Below are positions 8,687 through 17,117 of a stretch of 64,000 bases of DNA, in pieces (position 1 is the first letter of the stretch; each line of letters opens with the position of its first letter). The notes below the pieces were generated by a model. That model was not told the DNA's origin and searched no databases. It worked only from the letters and a program-made list of their open reading frames with translations. The position numbers and the translations under genes are program-made. This DNA comes from Peptococcaceae bacterium UBA5752. GTDB lineage: Bacteria > Bacillota > Dehalobacteriia > UBA4068. The DNA lies in the NCBI GenBank assembly GCA_002419055.1, contig DIFI01000009.1, forward strand, positions 454,445-518,444. Direction: 5' to 3'.

Positions 8687-8958
8687 TTATTTATTATATA
8701 ATAACAAATTATATCTACTATAGCAAATTTTTTTGAGACACAATTTATCAACTTGATTTAATAAATATTGCAGAAATTTCTAAATTAAGATATTATTAAA
8801 AAAATTACTTATGAGAATTTGAGTAATAATACGTATTTAGAGTATATTAAGTATTCTTCTTGTGCCATAACTTAAATGAAGTTATACTTTTATAAAAGAA
8901 ACTTGAAATAATTACAAAAAAGCAAGACTTAAATAATGTTGGGAATGAAGGTGAAAAA
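8687..8958. other. AT-rich divergent intergenic region
   Basis: This stretch lies between the riboswitch leader and the divergent nucleoside kinase gene and must hold promoters for both. A TTGCTA-17-TATTAT pair can be read on the minus strand just upstream of the aptamer, which is only a weak match. I see no coding frame or further structure. Confidence 0.5.
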
Positions 8959-10347
8959 ATGAGGGAAACCCATTTACGTAAAGGGCGGCAAACAGTGAAG
9001 CTGGGCCTAATTAAGGTTATACATGATATATTTCCGGACTATAAATTAAAGACTTCTTATTCAATTATGGAAGGTGTTTTTTGTAACCTTGATGATTCAA
9101 TTTTGTCTGTAAGAGAAGTAAAACTAATCAGACAAAAATTAATAGAATGGGTTGAACATAAAAGTCCTATCGAATTATTAAACAGAAAGGACGGTTTTTA
9201 TCAATATAAAGTTGGTGATTTAGTTATCAAATCAATTTATCCAACTAATCTTAATTCAGAAGAAGTTGAGCCTTTTGAAATCTTTCCCTTTTCTTATGGT
9301 TTTATAGTTGATTTTAGCAATATCAACAGAGAAAACGGCGAGATGCTAATACCGCCTTACCGTTTATCTGCTGCTTATGAAAAAAATCAACGGTGGATGA
9401 ATAATATCAATATTGAATTGGTATCCGATATTAATTCTTTTATCGATTCAGGAAAAAGTCAAAAGTTAATTAATATATCCGAAGCATTACATGAAAAGGA
9501 AATTTCTGATATTGCTGATATGATTCTTCAGCAACGACGAACTTTAAGAGTATTATTGATTGCCGGACCTTCTTCTTCGGGAAAAACATCATTTGCACAA
9601 AGATTAAGTACTCAACTGGAGGTAAATGGATTAAAACCTGTTTCACTTTCACTAGACGATTATTTTGTGGATAGAGATAAAACGCCGATTGATGAATACG
9701 GTAATTACGATTTAGATAGTATTGATGCTCTTGATATTGATTATATGCTGGAACAAATATCGAGTTTGATAATTGGAGAAACAGTTAATACGCCGATTTA
9801 CGATTTTATTACCGGTAGTCGATCTAAAGAAACAAAATGTTTAAGTTTGAACAGTTCGGAAATATTGGTGATCGAGGGTATCCATGCGCTTAATCCCAGA
9901 TTAATGACTAATATTAGCAGAAATATATATTTTAAGATATATGTCAGCGCCTTAGGGGGGCTTAATATTGATTTACAAAGCCGCTTGCCAACTACCGAAA
10001 TTAGATTGATCCGCAGATTAGTCAGGGATGACAGATATCGCGGTACCGGTCCCGAAACTACTTTTGAACGTTGGGTTAATGTACGAAAGAGCGAGTATAT
10101 TAACATATTTAGTTATCAGGAAGAAGCCGATGTAATGTTTAATTCTAGTATGCTCTATGAAATGAATGTGCTGCGGCCTTTTGCTGAAGAAACTTTAAAG
10201 AAAATTGTCAAGAACAGTCCTTTTTATGAAACTAAAGAACGTTTGATGAATTTGTTATCTTTTTTCGAACCTATGGATGCAGAAAAAATACCCTTTAATT
10301 CTATATTGAGGGAATTTATCGGTGGCAGTATTTATTTTCACGTTTAA
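8959..10347 (+). CDS. Uridine kinase-family nucleoside kinase
   Basis: A 462-residue protein with a C-terminal P-loop kinase of the uridine kinase/phosphoribulokinase superfamily. Walker A is AGPSSSGKTSFAQRL (about residue 200), followed by SLDDYFVDRDKTP and VIEGIHALNP, both typical of this clade. The N-terminal 170 residues correspond to the threonyl-tRNA-synthetase-like second domain found in clostridial nucleoside kinases. The usual extra TGS domain at the very N-terminus (normal length about 550) appears to be missing. No pathway partner is adjacent. Substrate is unproven; uridine, cytidine or another nucleoside are possible. Confidence 0.8.
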   Translation: MRETHLRKGRQTVKLGLIKVIHDIFPDYKLKTSYSIMEGVFCNLDDSILSVREVKLIRQKLIEWVEHKSPIELLNRKDGFYQYKVGDLVIKSIYPTNLNSEEVEPFEIFPFSYGFIVDFSNINRENGEMLIPPYRLSAAYEKNQRWMNNINIELVSDINSFIDSGKSQKLINISEALHEKEISDIADMILQQRRTLRVLLIAGPSSSGKTSFAQRLSTQLEVNGLKPVSLSLDDYFVDRDKTPIDEYGNYDLDSIDALDIDYMLEQISSLIIGETVNTPIYDFITGSRSKETKCLSLNSSEILVIEGIHALNPRLMTNISRNIYFKIYVSALGGLNIDLQSRLPTTEIRLIRRLVRDDRYRGTGPETTFERWVNVRKSEYINIFSYQEEADVMFNSSMLYEMNVLRPFAEETLKKIVKNSPFYETKERLMNLLSFFEPMDAEKIPFNSILREFIGGSIYFHV

Positions 10348-10468
10348 TTAGACAAAACCAAATATTAATCACCAATGATATTATCGTAATTACAATATTG
10401 ACAATTACTAATGGTACTGTTATCACCATGCACATTGTTTATTCGCTTTTAGTGAGTCCTCAAAATTA

Positions 10469-10504
10469 CAAAGTAGCCTTTTGAATAATCAAAAGGCTAC
10501 TTTG
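10469..10504. terminator. Bidirectional terminator between convergent genes
   Basis: A perfect 15-bp inverted repeat (CAAAGTAGCCTTTTG and its complement) with a six-base loop separates the nucleoside kinase gene from the convergent LysE gene. Confidence 0.8.
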
Positions 10505-10530
10505 TATTATTTGTATTATTGGAAGAAAAG

Positions 10531-11163
10531 TTAAATCAATATTTTGATGGCGTCGTAAACGAAACCGCCGCCAAAGAAAATTAGTAAACAACCAAGTACA
10601 ATAATAATAAATCGGTAAATGTTTTCTTTGATGAATTTACGTGTTTTACCAACGACAACCGAAATTAATCCATACCAAATAAAATCGGCTGATATATGAC
10701 CGACGTAAAACAGTGTTACTCCGGCAATATCAAATGATTTGTAGGCTTGCAAGAGAAAGCCCAGACCAATAACTACCCACCATAATAGAAAATAAGGATT
10801 AGCGGCACTGATAACAAATCCGGCAATTATCATATTTTTTTTGTTTGTTTTGCCGCTGCTAATATTTATCCGAATCTTATTCTTGGTAGATTCGATAATC
10901 ATATTAACACCCATATAGATCAATAATGCACCGCCGACAATACCGATGATAATTTGCGCAATATTTGATTGCAGTATAATGTCAAAGCCGAGAAAGATCA
11001 GGACAATTAAAACCAACTCAAGAATAGCATGGCCAATGATAATTATCAAACCGGAGTAGGGTCCGTTATTCAATGATTGGCTGATCGTATATGTAAGTAA
11101 GGGTCCGGGCATCATGGCGCCGGAAAAAGCGACCGCCAAAGCGGTTAAAAACAATAAAGCCAT
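10531..11163 (-). CDS. LysE/RhtB family amino-acid exporter
   Basis: A 210-residue membrane protein with five to six hydrophobic helices and the family N-terminus, AFSGAMMPGPLLTYTISQSL, followed by GHAILELVLIVLIFLG. Such exporters remove lysine, threonine, homoserine and similar solutes driven by the proton gradient. The conserved AANPYFLLWW segment lies in the middle. It stands alone between convergent nucleoside kinase and divergent alaS. The particular amino acid cannot be predicted from sequence. Confidence 0.88.
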   Translation of the reverse strand: MALLFLTALAVAFSGAMMPGPLLTYTISQSLNNGPYSGLIIIIGHAILELVLIVLIFLGFDIILQSNIAQIIIGIVGGALLIYMGVNMIIESTKNKIRINISSGKTNKKNMIIAGFVISAANPYFLLWWVVIGLGFLLQAYKSFDIAGVTLFYVGHISADFIWYGLISVVVGKTRKFIKENIYRFIIIVLGCLLIFFGGGFVYDAIKILI

Positions 11164-11261
11164 TAATTAGAGCCTTTCAATAATGATGAATTATGATCAT
11201 TATTAGTATAACATTTTTTTGTTACGCTGCAACTATTGGTGTATTTGTAATGTATATTTGT

Positions 11262-11290
11262 TTGTATTTATTTCTAATATGTGGTATTAT
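11262..11290 (+). promoter_or_regulatory. Possible alaS promoter
   Basis: TTGTAT (11262-11267) and TATTAT (11285-11290) are spaced by 17 bases, about 120 bases before alaS. No T-box specifier or antiterminator (TGGNACCGCG) is seen in the leader. Confidence 0.4.
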
Positions 11291-11408
11291 AGCTGCACAG
11301 GCCGAAATCTCTGATTTCGAGGCTGAGCGCCTATTTAAGCTAAAGGTTTTACCGTTAGGTAAAATCAAGCTAGAATAAAACATAAATCTGAACAAGGAGA
11401 ATAGTTCA

Positions 11409-14060
11409 ATGAAGTCATTATCTACTAAAGAAATCCGAACGGCCTATATCAAGTTCTTTGAATCAAAAGGACATAAACATCTGCCGGGCAGTTCGATAAT
11501 ACCCTATAATGACAATACTCTGCTCTTTACCAATGCCGGTATGGTGCAGTTTAAAAATGTCTTTCTTGGACTTGATAAGCCACCGTGCAAGAGAGCCGTT
11601 ACCATACAGCGTTGCTTACGCGCCGGCGGCAAACACAATGACCTTGAAGCGGTCGGGCGTACTGCCAGACATCATACCTTCTTTGAGATGCTGGGCAATT
11701 TTTCGTTCGGTGATTATTTCAAGCGTGAGGCAATTGCTTATGCTTGGGAGTTTCTAACCGAAGTATTGGAAATGCCAAAGGACAAGCTAACAGTTACCGT
11801 CTATGAAGATGATGAAGAAGCAGCCGCATTATGGCGTAGTGAAACTGATGTAGCACCGGAGAGAATTCTTAAAATCGGCGCCAAAGATAATTTTTGGTCA
11901 ATGGGGGATACCGGTCCTTGCGGCCCTTGCAGCGAGATTTTCTATGACCGTGGTCCGGAATTGACCTGTACTGCAGCAGAGTGTGCAGTCGGCAAATGCG
12001 ACTGCGATCGCTGGATGGAAATATGGAATATCGTTTTTATGCAATACAACCGAGATACCGATGGTAATTTGCACGAATTGACATCCAAAAATATTGATAC
12101 AGGCATGGGGTTAGAACGTATAGCGTCTGTATTACAACAAAAGTGCAGCAATTATGATACAGATATCATCCGCACCGTTTTAGACGGCGTGATTGCTTTA
12201 AGCGGCCGCCCCTATAATCCGGACGCTACCGGTATGCCCTTTAGAGTAATTGCCGATCATGCTCGAGCCGCAGCTTTTATGATTTCCGATGGCATCGTTC
12301 CATCCAATGAGGGTAGGGGGTATGTTTTGCGACGAATCATTCGCCGAGCCGTACGTTACGGTATGTCGCTAGGGTTAAACCGCCCATTCTTATATCAACT
12401 GTTTGGATTTGTACGCGATTCACTTAGTGATTTTTACCCACAGCTAATTAGCGAGGAAAAAAACATTATTGCGGCAATCAAAGCCGAGGAGGAATGTTTT
12501 CATACCACGTTGGCTAGTGGGATTACAGTTGCTTCCACGATTATTGATCAAACAAAACAATCCGGTAAGAGTACTATTTCCGGCAATGATGCTTTTACTC
12601 TTTATGATACCTACGGTTTTCCGCTTGATTTGACTAAGGATATTGCCGATGAGAACGGTTTGACAGTTGATGAACCGGGTTTCACTAAGGCTATGGAAGA
12701 ACAGCGTCAGCGTGCCCGTGCTTCGCGAAAAAATAAGGGCGGCGACGACCTTGCTGCTATCGCTGTATTACTTGCCGATCAACAATCAAGTGTTTTCTGT
12801 GGCTACGATGTTTTAGCTGCAGATGCAGATATAAAAGCTATTGTTGTTGACGGAAATTTAAAACCCAGGGCAATAAGCGGCGACCAGGGCTATCTGGTAC
12901 TTGACCGTACGCCTTTTTATGCGGAAAGCGGCGGTCAAATTGGCGATAGCGGCATTATCAGCACTAATAGTGGTAAAGCCCAAATCAATGATGCTCTTAA
13001 ACTGCCAAACGGCGCTTTTCTTCACAAATTCCAGCTTAAGTTAGGTGAGCTTTTAGTTGGCGAGACAGTTTCTGTAGATGTTGATACTGTTAGAAGGCAT
13101 GCCATAACCCGTAACCATACGGCAACTCATTTATTGCATCAGGCCCTCCGCGCAGAGCTTGGTGATTCGGTGCGCCAGGCCGGTTCTTTTGTCGGCGATA
13201 AATCGCTACGCTTCGATTTCACCTATCAATCACAGCTAACTGCCGGGCAAATTACTGCCGTTGAAGAAGCGGTAAACCGCGAGATTTTAGCTAATTTACC
13301 TGTTATAATTAAAGAGTTGCCCATTGAAGAGGCCAAAAAAACCGGCGCCATCGCCTTTTTTGGTGACAAATACGGCGATATCGTTCGTGTTGTTTCTGTC
13401 GGTGATTACAGCGTCGAGTTTTGCGGCGGCTGCCATTGCCAATTAAGCGGGGAGATTGGCTTATTTAAAATATTAAGTGAGAGCGGCATTGGCTCCGGCC
13501 TGCGCCGAATTGAAGCAGTTAGCGGTGAAAATGCACTTGATTATTATCACAGACGTGACAACCTTATTTTAGAAATTTCCCACATGCTAAAATGTTCACC
13601 CGAAGATACACCTGTTCGTTTAGAATCAATTTTAGCCGAGCAGCGCGCACTAGAAAAAGAATTGGAAAAGCTTCAAAACAGTATTAATAAAGCAAAAGCA
13701 TCTTCATTTGATGATGACGCTTTTACTCTTGGTGGCATTAATGTTTTAATTAAGCAGATAGATGCTGCAGATATCAATACTCTGCGCAGCTTTATGGATA
13801 TGGCTCGTGACAAGAGTTCTGCTTATGCCGTAGTTTTAGCTGCGGTTATAGGTGAAAAAGTTAGCATAGTTGCCGGCATGTCGGATGCGGCGCAAGCAAA
13901 AGGATTACATGCAGGTGAAATTGTCAAAACAGCCGCAGCTGCTTGCGGCGGTAATGGCGGCGGCAAAGCCGATATGGCCCAGGCTGGCGGCAAAGACATT
14001 TCGCAGATAGAACAAACGCTTAAACAGGCAGAACAGCTGATAAGAAGCAAATTATCCTAA
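11409..14060 (+). CDS. alaS: Alanyl-tRNA synthetase
   Basis: An 883-residue class II synthetase charging tRNA-Ala. Motif 1 follows FFESKGHKHLPGSSIIP, and class II motif 2 is in GGKHNDLEAVGRTARHHTFFEMLGN. The editing domain has the zinc-binding HxxxH (NHTATHLLHQAL, about residue 570) and CxxxH (FCGGCHCQLSGEIG, about 675; CGGTH in most homologues). The C-terminal C-Ala/DHH-like domain ends with the glycine-rich CGGNGGGKADMAQAGG. ACAAGGAGAA precedes the ATG. It leads the conserved alaS-ireB-ruvX-DUF1292 block. Confidence 0.98.
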   Translation: MKSLSTKEIRTAYIKFFESKGHKHLPGSSIIPYNDNTLLFTNAGMVQFKNVFLGLDKPPCKRAVTIQRCLRAGGKHNDLEAVGRTARHHTFFEMLGNFSFGDYFKREAIAYAWEFLTEVLEMPKDKLTVTVYEDDEEAAALWRSETDVAPERILKIGAKDNFWSMGDTGPCGPCSEIFYDRGPELTCTAAECAVGKCDCDRWMEIWNIVFMQYNRDTDGNLHELTSKNIDTGMGLERIASVLQQKCSNYDTDIIRTVLDGVIALSGRPYNPDATGMPFRVIADHARAAAFMISDGIVPSNEGRGYVLRRIIRRAVRYGMSLGLNRPFLYQLFGFVRDSLSDFYPQLISEEKNIIAAIKAEEECFHTTLASGITVASTIIDQTKQSGKSTISGNDAFTLYDTYGFPLDLTKDIADENGLTVDEPGFTKAMEEQRQRARASRKNKGGDDLAAIAVLLADQQSSVFCGYDVLAADADIKAIVVDGNLKPRAISGDQGYLVLDRTPFYAESGGQIGDSGIISTNSGKAQINDALKLPNGAFLHKFQLKLGELLVGETVSVDVDTVRRHAITRNHTATHLLHQALRAELGDSVRQAGSFVGDKSLRFDFTYQSQLTAGQITAVEEAVNREILANLPVIIKELPIEEAKKTGAIAFFGDKYGDIVRVVSVGDYSVEFCGGCHCQLSGEIGLFKILSESGIGSGLRRIEAVSGENALDYYHRRDNLILEISHMLKCSPEDTPVRLESILAEQRALEKELEKLQNSINKAKASSFDDDAFTLGGINVLIKQIDAADINTLRSFMDMARDKSSAYAVVLAAVIGEKVSIVAGMSDAAQAKGLHAGEIVKTAAAACGGNGGGKADMAQAGGKDISQIEQTLKQAEQLIRSKLS

Positions 14061-14129
14061 TATATTTTTGCAGGAATTAATAGTTTTATCAAGAAATTAT
14101 AACAGTAATAATTATGTATGGAGGCTCTT

Positions 14130-14396
14130 ATGGATAACAAGCCGTCAATTGAACAAACGATGAGCTTTAATGTACGCGGCGACGAGGAGCTTAATCCGCA
14201 AGATGTGATATATTTGGTTTATGCAGCATTGCGGGAGAAGGGTTATAATCCCATCAATCAGCTCGTTGGCTATCTAATTTCTGGTGATCCGGCATATATT
14301 ACCAGCTATAATCAAGCTCGTAGCTTGATTCGCCGTGTTGAACGTGATGATCTAATTGAAGAGCTCGTTTCATATTATGTTAAAGATATTAAATAG
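14130..14396 (+). CDS. ireB: IreB family regulatory phosphoprotein (UPF0297)
   Basis: An 88-residue protein of the IreB/YrzL family. In Enterococcus, IreB is phosphorylated by the Ser/Thr kinase IreK and affects cephalosporin resistance. The family core is present: T-x-M-x-F (QTMSFNVRGDE) with the candidate phospho-threonine at the N-terminus, then EKGYNPINQLVGYLISGDPAYIT and the basic SLIRRVERDDLIEELV. I chose ATG at 14130 since TGGAGG lies five bases before it; an upstream in-frame ATG at 14118 overlaps this site. It sits between alaS and ruvX as in most Bacillota. Confidence 0.94.
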   Translation: MDNKPSIEQTMSFNVRGDEELNPQDVIYLVYAALREKGYNPINQLVGYLISGDPAYITSYNQARSLIRRVERDDLIEELVSYYVKDIK

Positions 14397-14411
14397 TCCG
14401 GAGGTACTTTT

Positions 14412-15359
14412 TTGCAATACTACAAACTGGGAAAAAGCGGTTACAATGTATCACGTATCTGCTTTGGTACTTTAACTATAGGACCTTTGTGCGCCAACCT
14501 GTCATTAGAGGCTGGCGCTTCATTGATTAAAGAGGCAGTGGATCTGGGCATAAACTTCTTTGATACCGCGCAGCAATACCGGACATATCCCTATCTCCGT
14601 AAGGCACTATTCGGCATTGGGGAAGATGTTATTATTGCCAGTAAAACTTTAGCTACAAATTATGATGAAGCGGCTTATGATATTGAGGAAGCGCGCATCG
14701 GCCTGGCGCGGGATAAAATAGATATTTTTCTTTTGCATGAACAACGTAACATACAGGAATTACATGCAAATCTTCCGGCCCTTGAAGCTTTATTGGATGC
14801 CAAGCAAAACGGTGTAATTGGCGCGGTTGGCATATCAACTCATAGCTCTGCTGTAGCGGCCGCGGTTGCTGTGATGTCTGAGATTGATATTTTGTTTGCT
14901 TTAGTAAACATAGCCGGTATCGGCATCAACGATGGCAGCCTAGAGGATATGGAGGCCGCCTGTATTGCCGCCAAAAAGCAGAATATCGGCGTTTACGGCA
15001 TGAAGGCTATCGGTGGCGGAGCGTTGATGCACCAGGCTAAATCAGCCCTTAATTGGGCATATAGCCGCCTATATCTTGATTCAGTGGCAGTAGGTATTAA
15101 GGATCATGCCGAACTAGTAACCAATATTGCTTGGTGCGAGGGCAGAGAAGCAACAGAGTCTTCCAAAATCGAACTATACAACCGGCAGATGGTATTTGAT
15201 AAGGATCCAGTCTGTCATGGCTGCGGTAGTTGTGTTGCCCGTTGCCCGCAGGGTGCCATTAAGCTGATCAATGGCATGTGCCAATGGCAAAAGCAAAAAT
15301 GCTTATATTGCGGCTATTGTATTGCGGCCTGTCCTTGGTTTTGTATTTCGTTTTGTTAA
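14412..15359 (+). CDS. Aldo/keto reductase with C-terminal 2x[4Fe-4S] ferredoxin domain
   Basis: A 315-residue fusion protein. Residues 1-250 form an AKR TIM barrel with the tetrad Asp and Tyr in NFFDTAQQY, Lys in IASKTL and His in FLLHEQRN. Residues 258-315 carry two cysteine motifs, CHGCGSCVARCP and CLYCGYCIAACP, each suited to one [4Fe-4S] cluster. Such fusions are frequent in anaerobes and imply electron exchange with ferredoxin as well as NAD(P)H. TTG at 14412 has CCGGAGG in front. It is inserted between ireB and ruvX, which are adjacent in most Bacillota. Substrate unknown. Confidence 0.88.
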   Translation: MQYYKLGKSGYNVSRICFGTLTIGPLCANLSLEAGASLIKEAVDLGINFFDTAQQYRTYPYLRKALFGIGEDVIIASKTLATNYDEAAYDIEEARIGLARDKIDIFLLHEQRNIQELHANLPALEALLDAKQNGVIGAVGISTHSSAVAAAVAVMSEIDILFALVNIAGIGINDGSLEDMEAACIAAKKQNIGVYGMKAIGGGALMHQAKSALNWAYSRLYLDSVAVGIKDHAELVTNIAWCEGREATESSKIELYNRQMVFDKDPVCHGCGSCVARCPQGAIKLINGMCQWQKQKCLYCGYCIAACPWFCISFC

Positions 15360-15369
15360 AGGAGAGAAT

Positions 15370-15780
15370 ATGAGAATAATAGGCCTTGATGTAGGCAGCA
15401 AAACTATCGGCGTCGCGGTCAGCGATGCTTTAGGCTGGACAGCTCAAGGGATTACTACTATCAAACGCCGCAATCTTGAGTATGATCTGCAGCAGTTACA
15501 GCAGATCATCGATCAATATGAGATTGGCTCTGCCGTAGTTGGCCTGCCTTTAAACATGAATGGCAGTCGCGGTGAATCAGCCCAAAACGCTGAAGATTTG
15601 GGAAAAGCGTTGTCTAAAAGTGCAAATCTTGATATCTATTATCAAGATGAGCGGTTGACAACAGTAGCCGCTCAGCGGTTATTGATCGAAGGCGATGTGT
15701 CACGCCGTAAGCGTAAAGATGTAATTGACAAAGTAGCAGCTACATTGATACTTCAATGTTATCTTGATCGACGAAAATGA
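15370..15780 (+). CDS. ruvX: Holliday junction resolvase-like protein RuvX/YqgF
   Basis: A 136-residue RNase H-fold nuclease family member, implicated in pre-16S rRNA 5'-end maturation and proposed as a resolvase. The motif MRIIGLDVGSKTIGVAVSD carries the first catalytic Asp, GLPLNMNGSRGESA the middle signature, and YYQDERLTTVAA the Glu/Asp set. The ATG at 15370 has AAAGGAGAG in front; the in-frame upstream extension overlaps the aldo/keto reductase end and is unlikely to be translated. Length is typical. Confidence 0.95.
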   Translation: MRIIGLDVGSKTIGVAVSDALGWTAQGITTIKRRNLEYDLQQLQQIIDQYEIGSAVVGLPLNMNGSRGESAQNAEDLGKALSKSANLDIYYQDERLTTVAAQRLLIEGDVSRRKRKDVIDKVAATLILQCYLDRRK

Positions 15781-15830
15781 ATAATTAAAAAATTCAATAT
15801 ATAATCATAAATTAGATACTATTTAGAAAA

Positions 15831-15860
15831 TTGACAAACACTATATTATTAATCTATACT
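15831..15860 (+). promoter_or_regulatory. Predicted sigma-A promoter for the DUF1292 gene
   Basis: TTGACA (15831-15836) and TATACT (15855-15860), spacing 18, lie about 40 bases upstream of the GTG start. This gives the gene its own promoter although it lies in the alaS-ruvX block. Confidence 0.65.
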
Positions 15861-15899
15861 CACATTAATAATATAATTTGTTCTAAAGGGGTGATTAAT

Positions 15900-16193
15900 G
15901 TGAATGAAGATCTTATTACTTTAATTGATGAAGAAGGTGTTGAACATCAATTTGAAGTCGAGACTCTGCTTGAAGTCAGTGATGAGAAATATGCTGTTTT
16001 GATCCCGATGGATGAAGAATACACAGATACAAATGAAGCAATTATTATGCGCTTTGGTGTTGATGAACAAGGTGAAGAAATTCTTATTGATGTTGATAGC
16101 GATGAAGAGTGGGATAGAGTTGCGGATGCCTACGATGAGTATGTAAATAGTCTAGAACAGGATGAAGAAAAATTAGAGGATGAAGATTTTTAA
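15900..16193 (+). CDS. DUF1292 family protein (YrzB-like)
   Basis: A very acidic 97-residue protein with the DUF1292 pattern: ITLIDEEGVEHQFEVETLLEV near the N-terminus, then KYAVLIPMDEE and EEILIDVDSDEEWDRVADAYDEY. Function is unknown, but the gene almost always follows ruvX in Bacillota. GTG at 15900 is preferred because AAAGGGG lies eight bases before it. An upstream frame reading into it would span the promoter at 15831-15860. The acidic tail (EQDEEKLEDEDF) is characteristic. Confidence 0.9.
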   Translation: MNEDLITLIDEEGVEHQFEVETLLEVSDEKYAVLIPMDEEYTDTNEAIIMRFGVDEQGEEILIDVDSDEEWDRVADAYDEYVNSLEQDEEKLEDEDF

Positions 16194-16304
16194 AATTTCT
16201 AAAGCGAATATTTCTTTAAAATTTTAATAATGCATTAGGACTTCGATATATTTTTTAATTTAATTGTCCATTAAATTTGTTGCCTATAATATGAATTATA
16301 ATAG

Positions 16305-16342
16305 AAAGGGCAGGCAACATGTTTTAATGCTGTCTGCCCTTT
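16305..16342. terminator. Bidirectional terminator between DUF1292 and tRNA-Arg
   Basis: AAAGGGCAG and CTGCCCTTT arms flank a 20-base loop. The left side is A-rich and the right side T-rich, so it can serve both the plus-strand DUF1292 gene and the minus-strand tRNA-Arg. Confidence 0.7.
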
Positions 16343-16374
16343 AGATAGGCCAAAGAATATCTACTGGTAAATTT

Positions 16375-16449
16375 TGGTACGCCCGATAGGAATTGAACCT
16401 ACGCTTTCGGCTCCGGAGGCCGACGCTCTATCCACTGAGCTACGGGCGC
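16375..16449 (-). tRNA. tRNA-Arg(CCG)
   Basis: A full cloverleaf on the minus strand: acceptor GCGCCCG paired with CGGGCGT (G1-U72 wobble), D-arm GCTC...GAGC, anticodon arm TCGGC-CTCCGGA-GCCGA with anticodon CCG, T-arm with GTTCAAT. The 3' CCA is encoded (16375-16377). It decodes CGG. Confidence 0.95.
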
Positions 16450-16672
16450 ATATATTACAGTTATTAATTTTAATCCATTTTATTATTTAAGTCAATTAAA
16501 TAATTTTAAGTATTATAACTGAATATTCAAATATTATTAATAATTTTTTAATTGCCTTTATCAAATCTTTGTGGTAGTCTGTTATGTGAGTTATCTATAT
16601 CTACTTATTGTGCTTTCAGTATTATAAATATTATATATATTGTTATTATATTAACAGGTGAGGTGATTACTA
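16450..16672 (+). other. AT-rich region upstream of the methylmalonyl-CoA operon
   Basis: No coding frame. It should hold the promoter of the mce-mmd operon; TTGTGC and TTATAT with 17-base spacing around 16610-16640 is a candidate. The promoter of the divergent tRNA-Arg must also lie here. Confidence 0.4.
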
Positions 16673-17080
16673 ATGACAGATATTAAAAAGATTGACCACA
16701 TCGGTATTGCGGTCGAAAGTATTGAGAAAGCGGCTGAGTTTTGGGAAAAAACTCTCGGACTCAAAATCGTTGCCACTGAAGAGGTTGTTGAGCAGAAGGT
16801 AATAACTGCTTTTATTCCTAACGGTGATAGCGAGATTGAATTACTTCAATCTACCGCTGCGGATGGTCCAATTGCCAAGTTTATTGAAGCCAAAGGCCAG
16901 GGTATTCAACATATTGCATTAAGAGTGGACGATATTGAAGCAACATTGGCTCAATTAAAGGCAGATGGAGTAAGATTGATCGATGAAACGCCAAGACGTG
17001 GTGCAGGCGGCGCAAAAATTGCCTTCTTGCATCCCAAAGCGACCGGCGGCGTTCTTTTAGAATTGTGTCAAAGGGATTAA
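16673..17080 (+). CDS. mce: Methylmalonyl-CoA epimerase
   Basis: A 135-residue vicinal-oxygen-chelate enzyme that interconverts (2S)- and (2R)-methylmalonyl-CoA. Metal ligands are visible as H in KKIDHIGIAVES, H in QHIALRVDD and E in GVLLELCQ; HP in AFLHPKATGG is the usual family signature. It leads the operon for methylmalonyl-CoA decarboxylase, linking methylmalonyl-CoA mutase (not in this window) to propionyl-CoA. TGAGGTGAT precedes the ATG. Confidence 0.96.
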   Translation: MTDIKKIDHIGIAVESIEKAAEFWEKTLGLKIVATEEVVEQKVITAFIPNGDSEIELLQSTAADGPIAKFIEAKGQGIQHIALRVDDIEATLAQLKADGVRLIDETPRRGAGGAKIAFLHPKATGGVLLELCQRD

Positions 17081-17117
17081 CTAATCATGTTTTATAGAAA
17101 GATTGGGAGGTATGCAG

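Noticed and set aside
11193..11378. 61-residue frame upstream of alaS with a hydrophobic start
   Set aside because: It lacks a good ribosome-binding site and spans the best candidate alaS promoter (11262-11290). The sequence looks like an alaS leader rather than a gene.
11166..11408. T-box riboswitch before alaS
   Set aside because: No specifier loop, AGTA bulge or TGGNACCGCG antiterminator sequence could be found in the leader.
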